From Planctomycetota bacterium (GTDB taxonomy: Bacteria > Planctomycetota > Phycisphaerae > WQYP01): 7,139 nt of DNA. The stretch covers positions 1 through 7,139 of the forward strand of contig JAKAYZ010000107.1 of assembly GCA_021816165.1 (NCBI GenBank), given 5' to 3'. Made by a program: the position numbers and the translations under genes. Positions within the stretch are counted from its first letter, which is position 1. Each line of letters begins with the position of its first letter. A model generated the notes under the pieces. That model searched no databases and was not told the DNA's origin. It was given only the letters and a program-made list of their open reading frames with translations. This document shows positions 6,326-7,139 of the stretch, in pieces.

Positions 6326-6895
6326 CTACGGTTTTATCCGCAAAATATCATGATCCGTAATAATGATTTGCATGCCAATATCGTGCGGCTCGACGGGCAG
6401 GTCGGCGCACCATTGCTCTTCAAACGCGATAGCAACTCGAATGGCATGTACCGTCGGCCGTGACAAAAAGCGGTCGTAGTAACCCCCTCCGCGTCCGAGA
6501 CGATGCCCCGATCGATCAAACGCCAACCCGGGAACAACAACCAAATCGATATGTTCAACCGGAAAGGGATCGCCGATGGCGGGTTGCGGCACCCGTGGCA
6601 TTGGCACGTCGTATCGCATATCCAAATTTTGCACTCGCAAAGGCCGCATGCTGTTGTCGGCCCAGTCAACGGTCGGCAAAAGGACATTTTTGCCTACCTT
6701 CCACGCGGCGGCCGCCAAGGATTGCAGCTCGGGTTCACCGGGCATCGGCAAATACAGCATGATATTTCGCGCGTTTTGAAATTCAGGTGTGTGGATCATT
6801 CGGCTGCAGGCGGCCAGAGACTTGCTGCGGATTTGATCGGGCGGAATCGCGCCCAGCCGGGCCTTTATTGTTTTTCGCCATTCGGCCTTGGTCAT
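6326..6895 (-). CDS. ygfA: 5-formyltetrahydrofolate cyclo-ligase
   Basis: This 189-residue cytoplasmic enzyme uses ATP to convert 5-formyl-THF to 5,10-methenyl-THF, returning a storage or inhibitory folate to one-carbon metabolism. Family marks are a basic N-terminal helix (K3, R7, K8), 'YLPMPGEPEL' at 48-57, the substrate and nucleotide segment 'VVPGLAFDRSGHRLGRGGGY' at 120-139 followed by 'YDRF', and the ending 'PVEPHDIGMQIIIT' at 167-180. The length is standard for the family and all main motifs are intact. ATG 6895 overlaps the upstream rarA stop as ATGA, so the two are probably translationally coupled. The next gene on this strand begins 47 bases after its stop, consistent with a single transcript. 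The symbol follows the E. coli orthologue, also called fau. Confidence 0.95.
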   Translation of the reverse strand: MTKAEWRKTIKARLGAIPPDQIRSKSLAACSRMIHTPEFQNARNIMLYLPMPGEPELQSLAAAAWKVGKNVLLPTVDWADNSMRPLRVQNLDMRYDVPMPRVPQPAIGDPFPVEHIDLVVVPGLAFDRSGHRLGRGGGYYDRFLSRPTVHAIRVAIAFEEQWCADLPVEPHDIGMQIIITDHDILRIKP

Positions 6896-7139
6896 GAGCC
6901 GCCGCCGTCGTCTGATGCTGTGGTGACATTTTTTGCCCTTTGCGCCAGAAATTCGGCGAAGCGCTTTTCCACCCCTCGATCCGTGGGGAAATAATATTGG
7001 CCGTCGGCCCCCATATATTCCTGTTCCACCCAGGCACCGGGATAGTCGTGCGGGTATTTATAGCCTGTGTGACCGAGTTGAGCCGAACCCGGATAGTGGC
7101 TGTCGCGAAGATGCTCAGGAACCGGAAGCGACATTCCTT
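6892..7139 (-). CDS. rarA: Replication-associated recombination protein A, C-terminal end (partial)
   Basis: Only the last 82 or so codons are in the window; the frame stays open to the right edge and the gene continues beyond it. The visible part carries the conserved end of RarA/MgsA, a clamp-loader-like AAA+ ATPase that acts at stalled replication forks: 'VPEHLRDSHYPG', 'LGHTGYKYPHDYPG', 'VEQEYM' and 'YYFPTDRGVEKRFAEFL'. These belong to the C-terminal tetramerisation region. The ATPase motifs lie outside, so intactness cannot be judged. The ATG at 7134 is an internal Met and not the true start. The C-terminal tail is short and ends in DDGGGS. The stop overlaps the ygfA start by four bases. 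Confidence 0.9.
   Translation of the reverse strand, partial: GMSLPVPEHLRDSHYPGSAQLGHTGYKYPHDYPGAWVEQEYMGADGQYYFPTDRGVEKRFAEFLAQRAKNVTTASDDGGGS

Overview
The window reads as ordinary chromosomal DNA from a moderately GC-rich, Gram-negative-type bacterium. It is most like a planctomycete of the Phycisphaerae group. The pointers are a TIGR03790-family exported protein, an N-terminal zinc ribbon on a single-pass membrane protein with a von Willebrand A-like domain, a LysM plus L,D-transpeptidase-like membrane protein, weak Shine-Dalgarno use and some TTG/GTG start candidates. This placement is inferred from protein style; there is no rRNA marker.

Layout. Positions 1-195 carry no convincing gene but can fold into several GC-rich stems, possibly an RNA element. 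Positions 196-801 (minus) encode a small membrane protein with an NTF2-like soluble domain and a run of nine G in its reading frame. A 297-bp divergent intergenic region follows, holding two inverted repeats and a possible promoter. On the plus strand come an M20D amidohydrolase (1099-2307) and a TIGR03790 exported protein (about 2354-4069), separated by 46 bp and probably co-transcribed. Their end faces a minus-strand cluster across a 47-bp gap with no clear terminator. Read in its own direction, that cluster is rarA (3' end only, cut by the window edge), ygfA (5-formyltetrahydrofolate cyclo-ligase), a LysM/YkuD-like membrane protein and a zinc-ribbon/VWA-like membrane protein.

How the genes relate. 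The minus cluster is tightly packed: rarA and ygfA overlap by 4 nt (ATGA) and the last two genes by 1 nt (TAATG). It joins two housekeeping enzymes, for fork-associated recombination and folate recycling, to two uncharacterised inner-membrane proteins that are probably made together. Both of these appear to have degenerate active or metal sites: the YkuD-like domain lacks its catalytic His and Cys motif, and the VWA-like domain lacks a full MIDAS. They may be binding or sensing proteins at the cell envelope rather than enzymes. This pair is the most interesting part of the window. No mobile element, CRISPR array, tRNA, rRNA or defence system was seen.
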